Shown here: one piece after another, positions 25,693-38,369 of the stretch
Layout: every line of letters begins with the position of its first letter
How positions within the stretch are numbered: position 1 is the stretch's first letter
Source: Hydractinia symbiolongicarpus
Lineage: Eukaryota > Cnidaria > Hydrozoa > Anthoathecata > Hydractiniidae
DNA: 64,000 nucleotides
Assembly (NCBI RefSeq): GCF_029227915.1
Contig: NC_079876.1
Coordinates: forward strand, 9,426,001-9,490,000
Direction of reading: 5' to 3'
Notes under the pieces: model-generated
The model's input: only the letters and a program-made list of their open reading frames with translations
What the model was told of the DNA's origin: nothing
Databases searched by the model: none
Position numbers and translations under genes: made by a program

Positions 25693-28672
25693 GTACACTG
25701 GGCACTGTGGTAGCGCTTCATTTAAAAACTTAGATAAATAAGTCATTCTTTACCGTGGGACCAATCCTAGCCGTTATCGCGCGCTGAAGAAATAGCGACA
25801 GTTTCAAAAACTGCATTACATTGACTTTCTAACGGTGTCAGTCCGTTTGAGTTACAATGGTTGGGTCACATATTCGTACCAACATGTATTTAGCGATATT
25901 TTTATGATATTACTAGATTGCTTCGCTTTTAACAATGAAACGATTGACTGTGGGACGTAATTGAACTAACTTCGGACTGCGACCTGATAAATGTGATAAA
26001 TAAGACAATTGGACCTTAAGAAACAACATTATTCTTAATTAGACTTGTTTGCCTGAACTCAGCGATTTCACTGGGCGCTGTGGTAGCGCTTTATTTAAAA
26101 ATTTAGATTAATAAGTCTTTTTTTACTGTGGGACCAATCCTAGCCGTTATCGTGCGCTGAAGAAATAGCGACAGTTTCAAAAACTGCATTACATTGACTT
26201 TCTAACGGTGTCAGTCCGTTTGAGTTACAGTGGTCGGGTCACATATTCGTACCAACATGTATTTAGCGATATTTTTCTGATATTACTAGATTGCTTCTCT
26301 TTTAACAATGAAACGATTGACTGTGGGACTTAATTGAACTAACTTTGGACTGCGACCTGATAAATGTGATAAATAAGACAATTGGACTCCAAGAAATAAC
26401 ATTCTTCTTAATTAGACTTGTTTGCCTGAACTCAGCGATTACACTGGGCGCTGTGGTAGCGCTTTATTTAAAAGTTTAGATTAATAAGTCTTTTTTTACT
26501 GTGGGACCAATCCTAGCCGTTATTGCGCGCTGAAGAAATACAGACAGTTTCAAAAAGTACATTTCATTGACTTTCTAACAGTATCAACCCGTTTGAGTTA
26601 CAACGGTTGAGTCACATATTCTTACCAAAATGTATTTCGTGATATCTTCATGGTATTACTAGGTTGTATCGCTTTCAACAGTGAAACGATTGACCGTGGA
26701 ACTTAATTGAACTGATTTTGGACTGCGACCTGATAAATGTGATAAATAAGACAATTGGACCTTAAGAAATAACATTATTCTTAATTAGACTTGTTTGCCT
26801 GAACTCAGCGATTTCACTGGGCGCTGTGGTAGCGCTTTATTTAAAATTTTAGATTAATAAGTCTTTTTTTACTGTGGGACCAATCCTAGCCGTTATCGTG
26901 CGCTGAAGAAATAGCGACAGTTTCAAAAACTGCATTACATTGACTTTCTAACGGTGTCAGTCCGTTTGAGTTACAATGGTTGGGTCACATATTCGTACCA
27001 ACATGTATTTAGCGATATTTTTCTGATATTACTAGATTGCTTCTCTTTTAACAATGAAACGATTGACTGTGGGACTTAATTGAACTAACTTTGGACTGCG
27101 ACCTGATAAATGTGATAAATAAGACAATTGGACTCCAACAAATAACATTCTTCTTAATTAGACTTGTTTGCCTGAACTCAGCGATTACACTGGGCGCTGT
27201 GGTAGCGCTTTATTTAAAACTTTAGATTAATAAGTCTTTTTTTACTGTGGGACCAATCCTAGCCGTTATTGCGCGCTGAAGAAATACAGACAGTTTCAAA
27301 AAGTACATTTCATTGACTTTCTAACAGTATCAACCCGTTTGAGTTACAATGGTTGGGTCACATATTCGTACCAACATGTATTTAGCGATATTTTTCTGAT
27401 ATTACTAGATTGCTTCTCTTTTAACAATGAAACGATTGACTGTGGGACTTAATTGAACTAACTTTGGACTGCGACCTGATAAATGTGATAAATAAGACAA
27501 TTGGACTCCAAGAAATAACATTCTTCTTAATTAGACTTGTTTGCCTGAACTCAGCGATTACACTGGGCGCTGTGGTAGCGCTTTATTTAAAACTTTAGAT
27601 TAATAAGTCTTTTTTTACTGTGGGACCAATCCTAGCCGTTATTGCGCGCTGAAGAAATACAGACAGTTTCAAAAAGTACATTTCATTCACTTTCTAACAG
27701 TATCAACCCGCTGGAGTTACAACGGTTGAGTCACATATTCTTACCAAAATGTATTTCGTGATATCTTTCCGGTATTACTAGGTTGTATCGCTTTTAACAG
27801 TGAAACGATTGACCGCGGAACTTAATTGAACTGATTTTGGGCTGTGACCTTATAAATGTGAAAGTGAGACAATTGAACTCCAAGAAATAACATTCTTCTT
27901 AATTTGACCTGATTGCCGGAACTCAGCGATTACACTGGGCACTGTGGTAGCGCTTCATTTAAAAACTTAGATAAATAAGTCATTCTTTACTGTGGGACCA
28001 ATCCTAGCCGTTATCGCGCGCTGAAGAAATAGCGACAGTTTCAAAAACTGCATTACATTGACTTTCTAACGGTGTCAGTCCGTTTGAGTTACAATGGTTG
28101 GGTCACATATTCGTACCAACATGTATTTAGCGATATTTTTCTGATATTACTAGATTGCTTCGCTTTTAACAATGAAACGATTGACTGTGGGACTTAATTG
28201 AACTAACTTCGGACTGCGACCTGATAAATGTGATAAATAAGACAATTGGACTCCAAATAACATTCTCCTTAATTAGACTTGTTTGCCTGAACTCAGCGAT
28301 TACACTGGGCGCTGTGGTAGCGCTTTATTTAAAAATTTAGATTAATAAGTCTTTTTTTACTGTGGGACCAATCCTAGCCGTTATCGCGCGCTGAAGAAAT
28401 AGCAACAGTTTCAAAAACTGCATTACATTGACTTTCTAACGGTGTCAGTCCGTTTGAGTTACAATGGTTGGGTCACATATTTGTACCAACATGTATTTAG
28501 CGATATTTTTCTGATATTACTAGATTGCTTCGCTTTTAACAATGAAACGATTGACTGTGGGACTTAATTTAACTAACTTTGGACTGCGACCTGATAAATG
28601 TGATAAATAAGACAATTGGACTCCAAGAAATAACATTCTTCTTAATTAGACTTGTTTGCCTGAACTCAGCTA
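25693..28672. repeat. Mixed T1, T8, T2/T1 hybrids (monomers 70-77)
   Basis: Starts are 25693 (T1, its first bases altered to GTACAC), 26066 (T8), 26439 (T2 then T1 tail), 26812 (T8), 27185 (T2 to T1 at about 27335-27350), 27558 (T2), 27930 (370-bp T1) and 28300 (T8). The tail of 26439 and the head of 26812 match the block around 16752. Confidence 0.83.
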
Positions 28673-31600
28673 TTACACTGGGCGCTGTGGTAGCGCTTCA
28701 TTTAAAAATTCAGATGAATAAGTAATTTTTTACTGTGGGACCAATCCTAGCCGTTATCCCACGCTGAAGAAATAGAGACAGCTTCAAACACTACATTTCA
28801 ATGACTTTCTAACAGTGTCAATCCAATTGTGTTGCAACGGTGAAGTCACATATTCGTACCAACATATATTTCGTGATATCTTTCCGGTATTACTAGGTTG
28901 TTTCGCTTTTAACAGTGAAACGATTGACTGTGGGACTTAATTGAACTGATTTTGGGCTGTAATCTTATAATTGAAAAAGTAAGACAATTGGACTCCAAGA
29001 AATAACATTCTTCTTAATTTGACAAGATTGCCGCAACTCAGCGATTACACTGGTCGCTGTGGTAGCGCTTTATTTGAAAATTAAGATAAATAAAGTAACT
29101 TTTTAGCCGTGGGACGAATCCTACCCGTTAGCGCGCGCTGAAGAAATAGAGACAATTTCAAATACTACTTTTCACGGACTTTTTATCGATGTCAGTCCGT
29201 TTGAGTTACAACGGTTGGGTCACATATTCGTACCAACATGCATTTAGCGATATTTTTCTGATATTACTAGATTGCTTCGCTTTTAACAATGAAACGATTG
29301 ACTGTGGGACTTAATTGAACTAACTTCGGACTGCGACCTGATAAATGTGATAAATAAGACAATTGGACTCCAAATAACATTCTTCTTAATTAGACTTGTT
29401 TGCCTGAACTCAGCGATTACACTGGGCGCTGTGGTAGCGCTTTATTTAAACATTTAGATTAATAAGTCTTTTTTTACTGTGGGACCAATCCTAGCCGTTA
29501 TCGCGCGCTGAAGAAATAGCGACAGTTTCAAAAACTGCATTACATTGACTTTCTAACGGTGTCAGTCCGTTTGAGTTACAATGGTTGGGTCACATATTCG
29601 TACCAACATGTATTTAGCGATATTTTTCTGATATTACTAGATTGCTTCGCTTTTAACAATGAAACGATTGACTGTGGGACTTAATTGAACTAACTTCGGA
29701 CTGCGACCTTATAAATGTGATAAATAAGACAATTGGACTCCAAATACCATTCTTCTTAATTAGACTTGTTTCCCTGAACTCAGCGATTACACTGGGCGCT
29801 GTGGTAGCGCTTTATTTAAAAATTTAGATTAATAAGTCTTTTTTTACTGTGGGACCAATCCTAGCCGTTATCGCGCGCTGAAGAAATAGCGACAGTTTCA
29901 AAAACTGCATTACATTGACTTTCTAACGGTGTCAGTCCGTTTGAGTTACAATGGTTGGGTCACATATTTGTACCAACATGTATTTAGCGATATTTTTCTG
30001 ATATTACTAGATTGCTTCGCTTTTAACAATAAAACGATTGACTGTGGGACTTAATTTAACTAACTTTGGACTGCGACCTGATAAATGTGATAAATAAGAC
30101 AATTGGACTCCAAGAAATAACATTCTTCTTAATTAGACTTGTTTGCCTGAACTCAGCTATTACACTAGGCGCTGTGGTAGCGCTTCATTTAAAAATTCAG
30201 ATGAATAAGTAATTTTTTACTGTGGGACCAATCCTAGCCGTTATCCCACGCTGAAAAAATAGAGACAGCTTCAAACACTACATTTCATTGACTTTCTAAC
30301 AGTGTCAATCCAATTGTGTTGCAACGGTGAAGTCACATATTCGTACCAACATATATTTCGTGATATCTTTCCGGTATTACTAGGTTGTTTCGCTTTTAAC
30401 AGTGAAACGATTGACTGTGGGACTTAATTGAACTGATTTTGGGCTGTAATCTTATAATTGAAAAAGTTAGACAATTGGACTCCAAGAAATAACATTCTTC
30501 TTAATTTGACAAGATTGCCGCAACTCAGCGATTACACTGGTCGCTGTGGTAGCGCTTTATTTGAAAATTAAGATAAATAAAGTAACTTTTTAGCCGTGGG
30601 ACGAATCCTACCCGTTAGCGCGCGCTGAAGAAATAGAGACAATTTCAAACACTACTTTTCACGGACTTTTTATCGATGTCAGTCCGTTTGAGTTACAACG
30701 GTTGGGTCACATATTCGTACCAACATGCATTTGGCGATATTTATCTGGTATTACTAGGTTGCATCCCTTTTAACAGTGAAACGATTGAATGTGGGACTTA
30801 ATTGAACTAACTTTGTACTGTGACCTGATACATGTGATAAATGAGGCAATTGGACTCCAAGAAATAACATTCATCTTAATTTGACATGATTGCCGGAACT
30901 CGGCGATTACACTGGGCGCTGTGGTAGCGCTTCATTTAAAAATTTATATAAATAAGTCATTCTTTACCGTGGGACCAATCCTAGCCGTTATTGCGCGCTG
31001 AAGAAATAGCGACAATTCAAAAATTGCATTACATTGACTTTCTAACGGTGTCAGTTCGTTTGAGTTACAATGGTTGGGTCACATATTCGTAACAACATGT
31101 ATTTAGCGATATTTTTCTGATATTACTAGATTGCTTCGCTTTTAACAATGAAACGATTGACTGTGGGACTTAATTTAACTAACTTTGGACTGCGACCTGA
31201 TAAATGTGATAAATAAGACAATTGGACTCCAAGAAATAACATTCTTCTTAATTAGACTTGTTTGCCTGAACTCAGCGATTTCACTGGGCGCTGTGGTAGC
31301 GCTTTATTTAAAAGTTTAGATTAATAAGTCTTTTTTTACTGTGGGACCAATCCTAGCCGTTATTGCGCGCTGAAGAAATACAGACAGTTTCAAAAAGTAC
31401 ATTTCATTGACTTTCTAACAGTATCAACCCGTTTGAGTTACAACGGTTGAGTCACATATTCTTACCAAAATGTATTTCGTGATATCTTTCCGGTATTACT
31501 AGGTTGTATCGCTTTCAACAGTGAAACGATTGACCGTGGAACTTAATTGAACTGATTTTGGGCTGTGACCTTATAAATGTGAAAGTGACACAATTGAACT

Positions 31601-32771
31601 CCAAGAAATAACATTCTTCTTGATTTGACATGATTGCCGCAACTCAGCGATTACACCGGGCGCTGTGATAGCGCTTCATTTGAATATTAAGATAAAAAAG
31701 TTACTTTTTAACTGTTGGACCAATCCTAGCCGTTATCCCACGCTGAAAAAATAGAGACAGCTTCAAACACTACATTTCATTGACTTTCTAACAGTGTCAA
31801 TCCAATTGTGTTGCAACGGTGAAGTCACATATTCGTACCAACATATATTTCGTGATATCTTTCCGGTATTACTAGGTTGTTTCGCTTTTAACAGTGAAAC
31901 GATTGACTGTGGGACTTAATTGAACTGATTTTGGGCTGTAATCTTATAATTGAAAAAGTTAGACAATTGGACTCCAAGAAATAACATTCTTCTTAATTTG
32001 ACAAGATTGCCGCAACTCAGCGATTACACTGGTCGCTGTGGTAGCGCTTTATTTGAAAATTAAGATAAATAAAGTAACTTTTTAGCCGTGGGACGAATCC
32101 TACCCGTTAGCGCGCGCTGAAGAAATAGAGACAATTTCAAACACTACTTTTCACGGACTTTTTATCGATGTCAGTCCGTTTGAGTTACAACGGTTGGGTC
32201 ACATATTCGTACCAACATGCATTTGGCGATATTTATCTGATATTACTAGGTTGCATCCCTTTTAACAGTGAAACGATTGAATGTGGGACTTAATTGAACT
32301 AACTTTGTACTGTGACCTGATACATGTGATAAATGAGGCAATTGGACTCCAAAAAATAACATTCATCTTAATTTGACATGATTGCCGGAACTCGGCGATT
32401 ACACTGGGCGCTGTGGTAGCGCTTCATTTAAAAATTTATATAAATAAGTCATTCTTTACCGTGGGACCAATCCTAGCCGTTATTGCGCGCTGAAGAAATA
32501 GCGACAGTTTCAAAAATTGCATTACATTGACTTTCTAACGGTGTCAGTTCGTTTGAGTTACAATGGTTGGGTCACATATTCGTACCAACATGTATTTAGC
32601 GATATTTTTCTGATATTACTAGATTGCTTCGCTTTTAACAATGAAACGATTGACTGTGGGACTTAATTTAACTAACTTTGGACTGCGACCTGATAAATGT
32701 GATAAATAAGACAATTGGACTCCAAGAAATAACATTCTTCTTAATTAGACTTGTTTGCCTGAACTCAGCGA
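28673..32771. repeat. 4-mer HORs with T4 of the CAATTGTG sub-lineage (monomers 78-88)
   Basis: Starts are 28673 (T4), 29045 (T5 to T1 at about 29235-29250), 29417 (T8), 29787 (T8), 30160 (T4), 30532 (T5), 30907 (T6/T1), 31279 (T2), 31651 (T3 to T4 at about 31728-31738), 32024 (T5) and 32399 (T6/T1). The T4 sub-lineage marker CCAATTGTGTTGCAAC recurs at shifts of 1487 and then 1492 bp, both four monomers. The first three T4-containing units differ in what lies between. Confidence 0.85.
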
Positions 32772-35700
32772 TTTCACTGGGCGCTGTGGTAGCGCTTTAT
32801 TTAAAAGTTTAGATTAATAAGTCTTTTTTTACTGTGGGACCAATCCTAGCCGTTATTGCGCGCTGAAGAAATACAGACAGTTTCAAAAAGTACATTTCAT
32901 TGACTTTCTAACAGTATCAACCCGTTTGAGTTACAACGGTTGAGTCACATATTCTTACCAAAATGTATTTCGTGATATCTTTCCGGTATTACTAGGTTGT
33001 ATCGCTTTCAACAGTGAAACGATTGACCGTGGAACTTAATTGAACTGATTTTGGGCTGTGACCTTATAAATGTGAAAGTGACACAATTGAACTCCAAGAA
33101 ATAACATTCTTCTTGATTTGACATGATTGCCGCAACTCAGCGATTACACCGGGCGCTGTGATAGCGCTTCATTTGAATATTAAGATAAAAAAGTTACTTT
33201 TTAACTGTTGGACCAATCCTAGCCGGTAGCGCACGCTGAAGAAATAGCGACAGTTTCAAATACTACATTTCACTGACTTTCTATCGATGTCAGTTAGTTT
33301 GAGTTACAACGGTTGGGTCCCATATTCGTACCAACATGTATTTAGCGATATTTATCGATTATTACTAGGTCGCATTGCTTTTAACAGTGAAATGATTGGA
33401 TGTGGGACTTAATTGAACTAACTTTGGATTGTTACCTGCTAAATGTGATAAATGTGACAATTGGACTCCAAGAAATAACATTCATCTTAATTTGACATGA
33501 TTGCCGCAACTCAGCGATTACACTGGGCGCTGTGGTAGCGCTTCATTTAAAAATTTAGATGAATAAGTAATTTTTTACTGTGGGACCAATCCTAGCCGTT
33601 ATCCCGCGCTGAAGAAATAGAGACAGCTTCAAACACTACATTTCATTGACTTTCTAACAGTGTCAATCCGTTTGTGTTACAACGGTGAAGTCACATATTC
33701 GTACCAACATGTATTTCGTGATATCTTTCCGGTATTCCTAGGTTGTTTCGCTTTTAACAGTGAAACGATTGACTGTGGGACTTAATTGAACTGATTTTGG
33801 GCTGTAATCTTATAATTGAAAAAGTAAGACAATTGGACTCCGAGAAATAACATTCTTCTTAATTTGACATGATTGCCGCAACTCAGCGATTACACTGGTC
33901 GTTGTGGTAGCGCTTTATTTGAAAATTAAGATAAATAAAGTCACTTTTTAGCCGTGGGACGAATCCTACCCGTTAGCGCGCGCTGAAGAAATAGAGAGAA
34001 TTTCAAATACTACTTTTCACGGACTTTCTATCGATGTCAGTCCGTTTGAGTTACAACGGTTGGGTCACATATTCGTACCAACATGCATTTGGCGATATTT
34101 ATCTGATATTACTAGGTTGCATCCCTTTTAACAGTGAAACGATTGAATGTGGGACTTAATTGAACTAACTTTGGACTGTGACCTGATACATGTGATAAAT
34201 GAGGCAATTGGACTCCAAGAAATAACATTCATCTTAATTTGACATGATTGCCGGAACTCGGCGATTACACTGGGCGCTTTGGTAGCGCTTCATTTAAAAA
34301 TTTATATAAATAAGTCATTCTTTACCGTGGGACCAATCCTAGCCGTTATCGTGCGCTGAAGAAATAGCGACAGTTTCAAAAACTCCATTACATTGACTTT
34401 CTAACGGTGTCAGTTCGTTTGAGTTACAATGGTTGGGTCACATATTCGTACCAACATGTATTTAGCGACATATTTCTGAATTACTAGATTGCTTCGCTTT
34501 TAACAATGAAACGATTGATCGTGGGACTTCATTGAACTAACTTTGGACTGTGACCTGATAAATGTGATAAATGAGACAATTGGACTCCAAGAAGTAACAT
34601 TCATCTTAATTTGACATGATTGCCGGACCTCAGCGATTACACTGGGCGCTGTGGTAGCGCTTCATTTAAAATTTTAGATAAATAAGTCATTCTTTACCGT
34701 GGGACCAATCCTAGCCGTTATCGCGCGCTGAAAAAAAAGCGACAGTTTCAAAAACTGCATTACATTGACTTTCTAACGGTGTCAGTCCGTTTGAGTTACA
34801 ATGGTTGGGTCACATATTCGTACCAACATGTATTTAGCGATATTTTTCTGATATTAGTAGATTGCTTCGCTTTTAACAATGAAACGATTGACTGTGGGAC
34901 TTAATTCAACTAACTTCGGACTGCAACTTGATAAATGTGATAAATAAGACAATTGGACTATAAGAAATAACATTCTTCTGTATTAGACTTGTTTGCCTGA
35001 ACTCAGCGATTACACTGGGCGCTGTGGTAGCGCTTTATTTGAAAATTAAGATAAATAAAGTCACTTTTTAGCCGTGGGACGAATCCTACCCGTTTGCGCG
35101 CGCTGAAGAAATAGAGACAATTTCAAATACTACTTTTCACGGACTTTCTATCGATGTCAGTCCGTTTGAGTTACAACGGTTGGGTCACATATTCGTCCCA
35201 ACATGCATTTGGCGATATTTATCTGATATTACTAGGTTGCATTGCTTTTAACAGTGAAATGATAGGATGTGGGACTTAATTGAACTAACTTTGGATTGTT
35301 ACCTGCTAAATGTGATAAATGTGACAATTGGACTCCAAGAAATAACATTCATCCTAATTTGACATGATTGCCGGAACTCAGCGATTACACTGGGCGCTGT
35401 TGTAGCGCTTCATTTAAAAATTTAGATGAATAAGTAATTTTTTACTGTGGGACCAATCCTAGCCGTTATCCCACGCTGAAGAAATAGAGACAGCTTCAAA
35501 CACTACATTTCATTGACTTTCTAACAGTGTCAATCCGTTTGTGTTGCAACGGTGAAGTCACATATTCGTACCAACATATATTTCGTGATATCTTTCCGGT
35601 ATTAGTAGGTTGTTTCGCTTTTAACAGTGAAACGATTGACTGTGGGACTTAATTGAACTGATTTTGGGCTGTAATCTTATAATTGAAAAAGTAAGACAAT

Positions 35701-36131
35701 TGGACACCAAGAAATAACATTCTTCTTAATTTGACAAGATTGCCGAAACTCAGCGATTACACTGGTCGCTGTGGTAGCGCTTTATTTGAAAATTAAGATA
35801 AATAAAGTAACTTTTTAGCCGTGGGACGAATCCTACCCGTTAGCGCGCGCTGAAGAAATAGAGACAATTTCAAATACTACTTTTCACGGACTTTTTATCG
35901 ATGTCAGTCCGTATGAGTTACAACGGTTGGGTCACATATTCGTACCAACATGCATTTGGCGATATTTATCTGATATTACTAGGTTGCATCCCTTTTAACA
36001 GTGAAACGATTGAATGTGGGACTTAATTGAACTAACTTTGGACTGTGACCTGATACATGTGATAAATGAGGCAATTGGACTCCAAGAAATAACATTCTTC
36101 TTAATTAGACTTGTTTGCCTGAACTCAGCGA
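32772..36131. repeat. 9-mer HOR of 3360 bp, copy 1 (monomers 89-97)
   Basis: The order is T2, T3, T4, T5, T6, T7, T5/T3 hybrid, T4, T5 with T1 tail. Starts are 32772, 33144, 33518, 33890, 34265, 34637, 35010, 35385 and 35757. The marker GGTATTCCTAGG at about 33731 recurs exactly 3360 bp later. Monomer 95 changes from T5 to T3 at about 35235-35250. Its T3 part carries CAGTGAAATGATAGG, close to the T3 at 33144. Confidence 0.87.
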
Positions 36132-38369
36132 TTACACTGGGCGCTGTGGTAGCGCTTTATTTAAAAGTTTAGATTAATAAGTCTTTTTTTACTGTGGGAC
36201 CAATCCTAGCCGTTATTGCGCGCTGAAGAAATACAGACAGTTTCAAAAAGTACATTTCATTGACTTTCTAACAGTATCAACCCGTTTGAGTTACAACGGT
36301 TGAGTCACATATTCTTACCAAAATGTATTTCGTGATATCTTTCCGGTATTACTAGGTTGTATCGTCTTCAACAGTGAAACGATTGACCGTGGAACTTAAT
36401 TGAACTGATTTTGGGCTGTGACCTTATAAATGTGAAAGTGACACAATTGAACTCCAAGAAATAACATTCTTCTTGATTTGACATGATTGCCGCAACTCAG
36501 CGATTACACCGGGCGCTGTGATAGCGCTTCATTTGAAAATTAAGATAAAAAAGTTACTTTTTAACTGTTGGACCAATCCTAGCCGGTAGCGCACGCTGAA
36601 GAAATAGCGACAGTTTCAAATACTACATTTCACTGACTTTCTATCGATGTCAGTTAGTTTGAGTTACAACGGTTGGGTCACATATTCGTACCAACATGTA
36701 TTTAGCGATATTTATCGGTTATTACTAGGTCGCATTGCTTTTAACAGTGAAATGATTGGATGTGGGACTTAATTGAACTAACTTTGGATTGTTACCTGCT
36801 AAATGTGATAAATGTGACAATTGGACTCCAAGAAATAACATTCATCTTAATTTGACATGATTGCCGCAACTCAGCGATTACACTGGGCGCTGTGGTAGCG
36901 CTTCATTTAAAAATTTAGATGAATAAGTAATTTTTTACTGTGGGACCAATCCTAGCCGTTATCCCGCGCTGAAGAAATAGAGACAGCTTCAAACACTACA
37001 TTTCATTGACTTTCTAACAGTGTCAATCCGTTTGTGTTACAACGGTGAAGTCACATATTCGTACCAACATGTATTTCGTGATATCTTTCCGGTATTCCTA
37101 GGTTGTTTCGCTTTTAACAGTGAAACGATTGACTGTGGGACTTAATTGAACTGATTTTGGGCTGTAATCTTATAATTGAAAAAGTAAGACAATTGGACTC
37201 CAATAAATAACATTCTTCTTAATTTGACATGATTGCCGCAACTCAGCGATTACACTGGTCGCTGTGGTAGCGCTTTATTTGAAAATTAAGATAAATAAAG
37301 TCACTTTTTAGCCGTGGGACGAATCCTACCCGTTAGCGCGCGCTGAAGAAATAGAGACAATTTCAAATACTACTTTTCACGGACTTTCTATCGATGTCAG
37401 TCCGTTTGAGTTGCAACGGTTGGGTCACATATTCGTACCAACATGCATTTGGCGAAATTTATCTGATATTACTAGGTTGCATCCCTTTTAACAGTGAAAC
37501 GATTGAATGTGGGACTTAATTGAACTAACTTTGGACTGTGACCTGATACATGTGATAAATGAGGCAATTGGACTCCAAGAAATAACATTCATCTTAATTT
37601 GACATGATTGCCGGAACTCGGCGATTACACTGGGCGCTGTGGTAGCGCTTCATTTAAAAAATTAAATAAATAAGTCATTCTTTACCGTGGGACCAATCCT
37701 AGCCGTTATCGCGCGCTGAAGAAATAGCGACAGTTGCAAAAACTGCATTACATTGACTTTCTAACGGTGTCAGTTCGTTTGAGTTACAATGGTTGGGTCA
37801 CATATTCGTACCAACATGTATTTAGCGATATTTTTCTGATATTACTAGATAGCTTCGCTTTTAACAATGAAACGATTGACCGTGGGACTTCATTGAACTA
37901 ACTTTGGACTGTGACCTGATAAATGTGATAAATGAGACAATTGGACTTCAAGAAGTAACATTCATCTTAATTTGACATGATTGCCGGACCTCAGCGATTA
38001 CACTGGGCGCTGTGGTAGCGCTTCATTTAAAATTTTAGATAAATAAGTCATTCTTTACCGTGGGACCAATCCTAGCCGTTATCTCGCGCTGAAAAAAAGC
38101 GACAGTTTCAAAAACTGCATTACATTGACTTTCTAACGGTGTCAGTCCGTTTGAGTTACAATGGTTGGGTCACATATTCGTACCAACATGTATTTAGCGA
38201 TATTTTTCTGATATTAGTAGATTGCTTCCCTTTTAACAATGAAACGATTGACTGTGGGACTTAATTGAACTAACTTCGGACTGCGACTTGATAAATGTGA
38301 TAAATAAGACAATTGGACTATAAGAAATAACATTCTTCTGTATTAGACTTGTTTGCCTGAACTCAGCGA
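36132..38369. repeat. 9-mer HOR of 3360 bp, partial copy 2 (monomers 98-103)
   Basis: Starts are 36132, 36504, 36878, 37250, 37625 and 37998, each 3360 or 3361 bp after its partner in copy 1. Only the first six monomers (T2 to T7) are repeated. Scattered single-base differences are visible, for example CGATTATTAC against CGGTTATTAC, and TCGCTTTC against TCGTCTTC. This duplication is therefore older than the one at 47-54 kb. Confidence 0.87.

Noticed and set aside
25693-25698. GTACAC at a monomer start as a boundary of a different repeat
   Set aside because: It is a local two-base variation within an otherwise ordinary T1 monomer.
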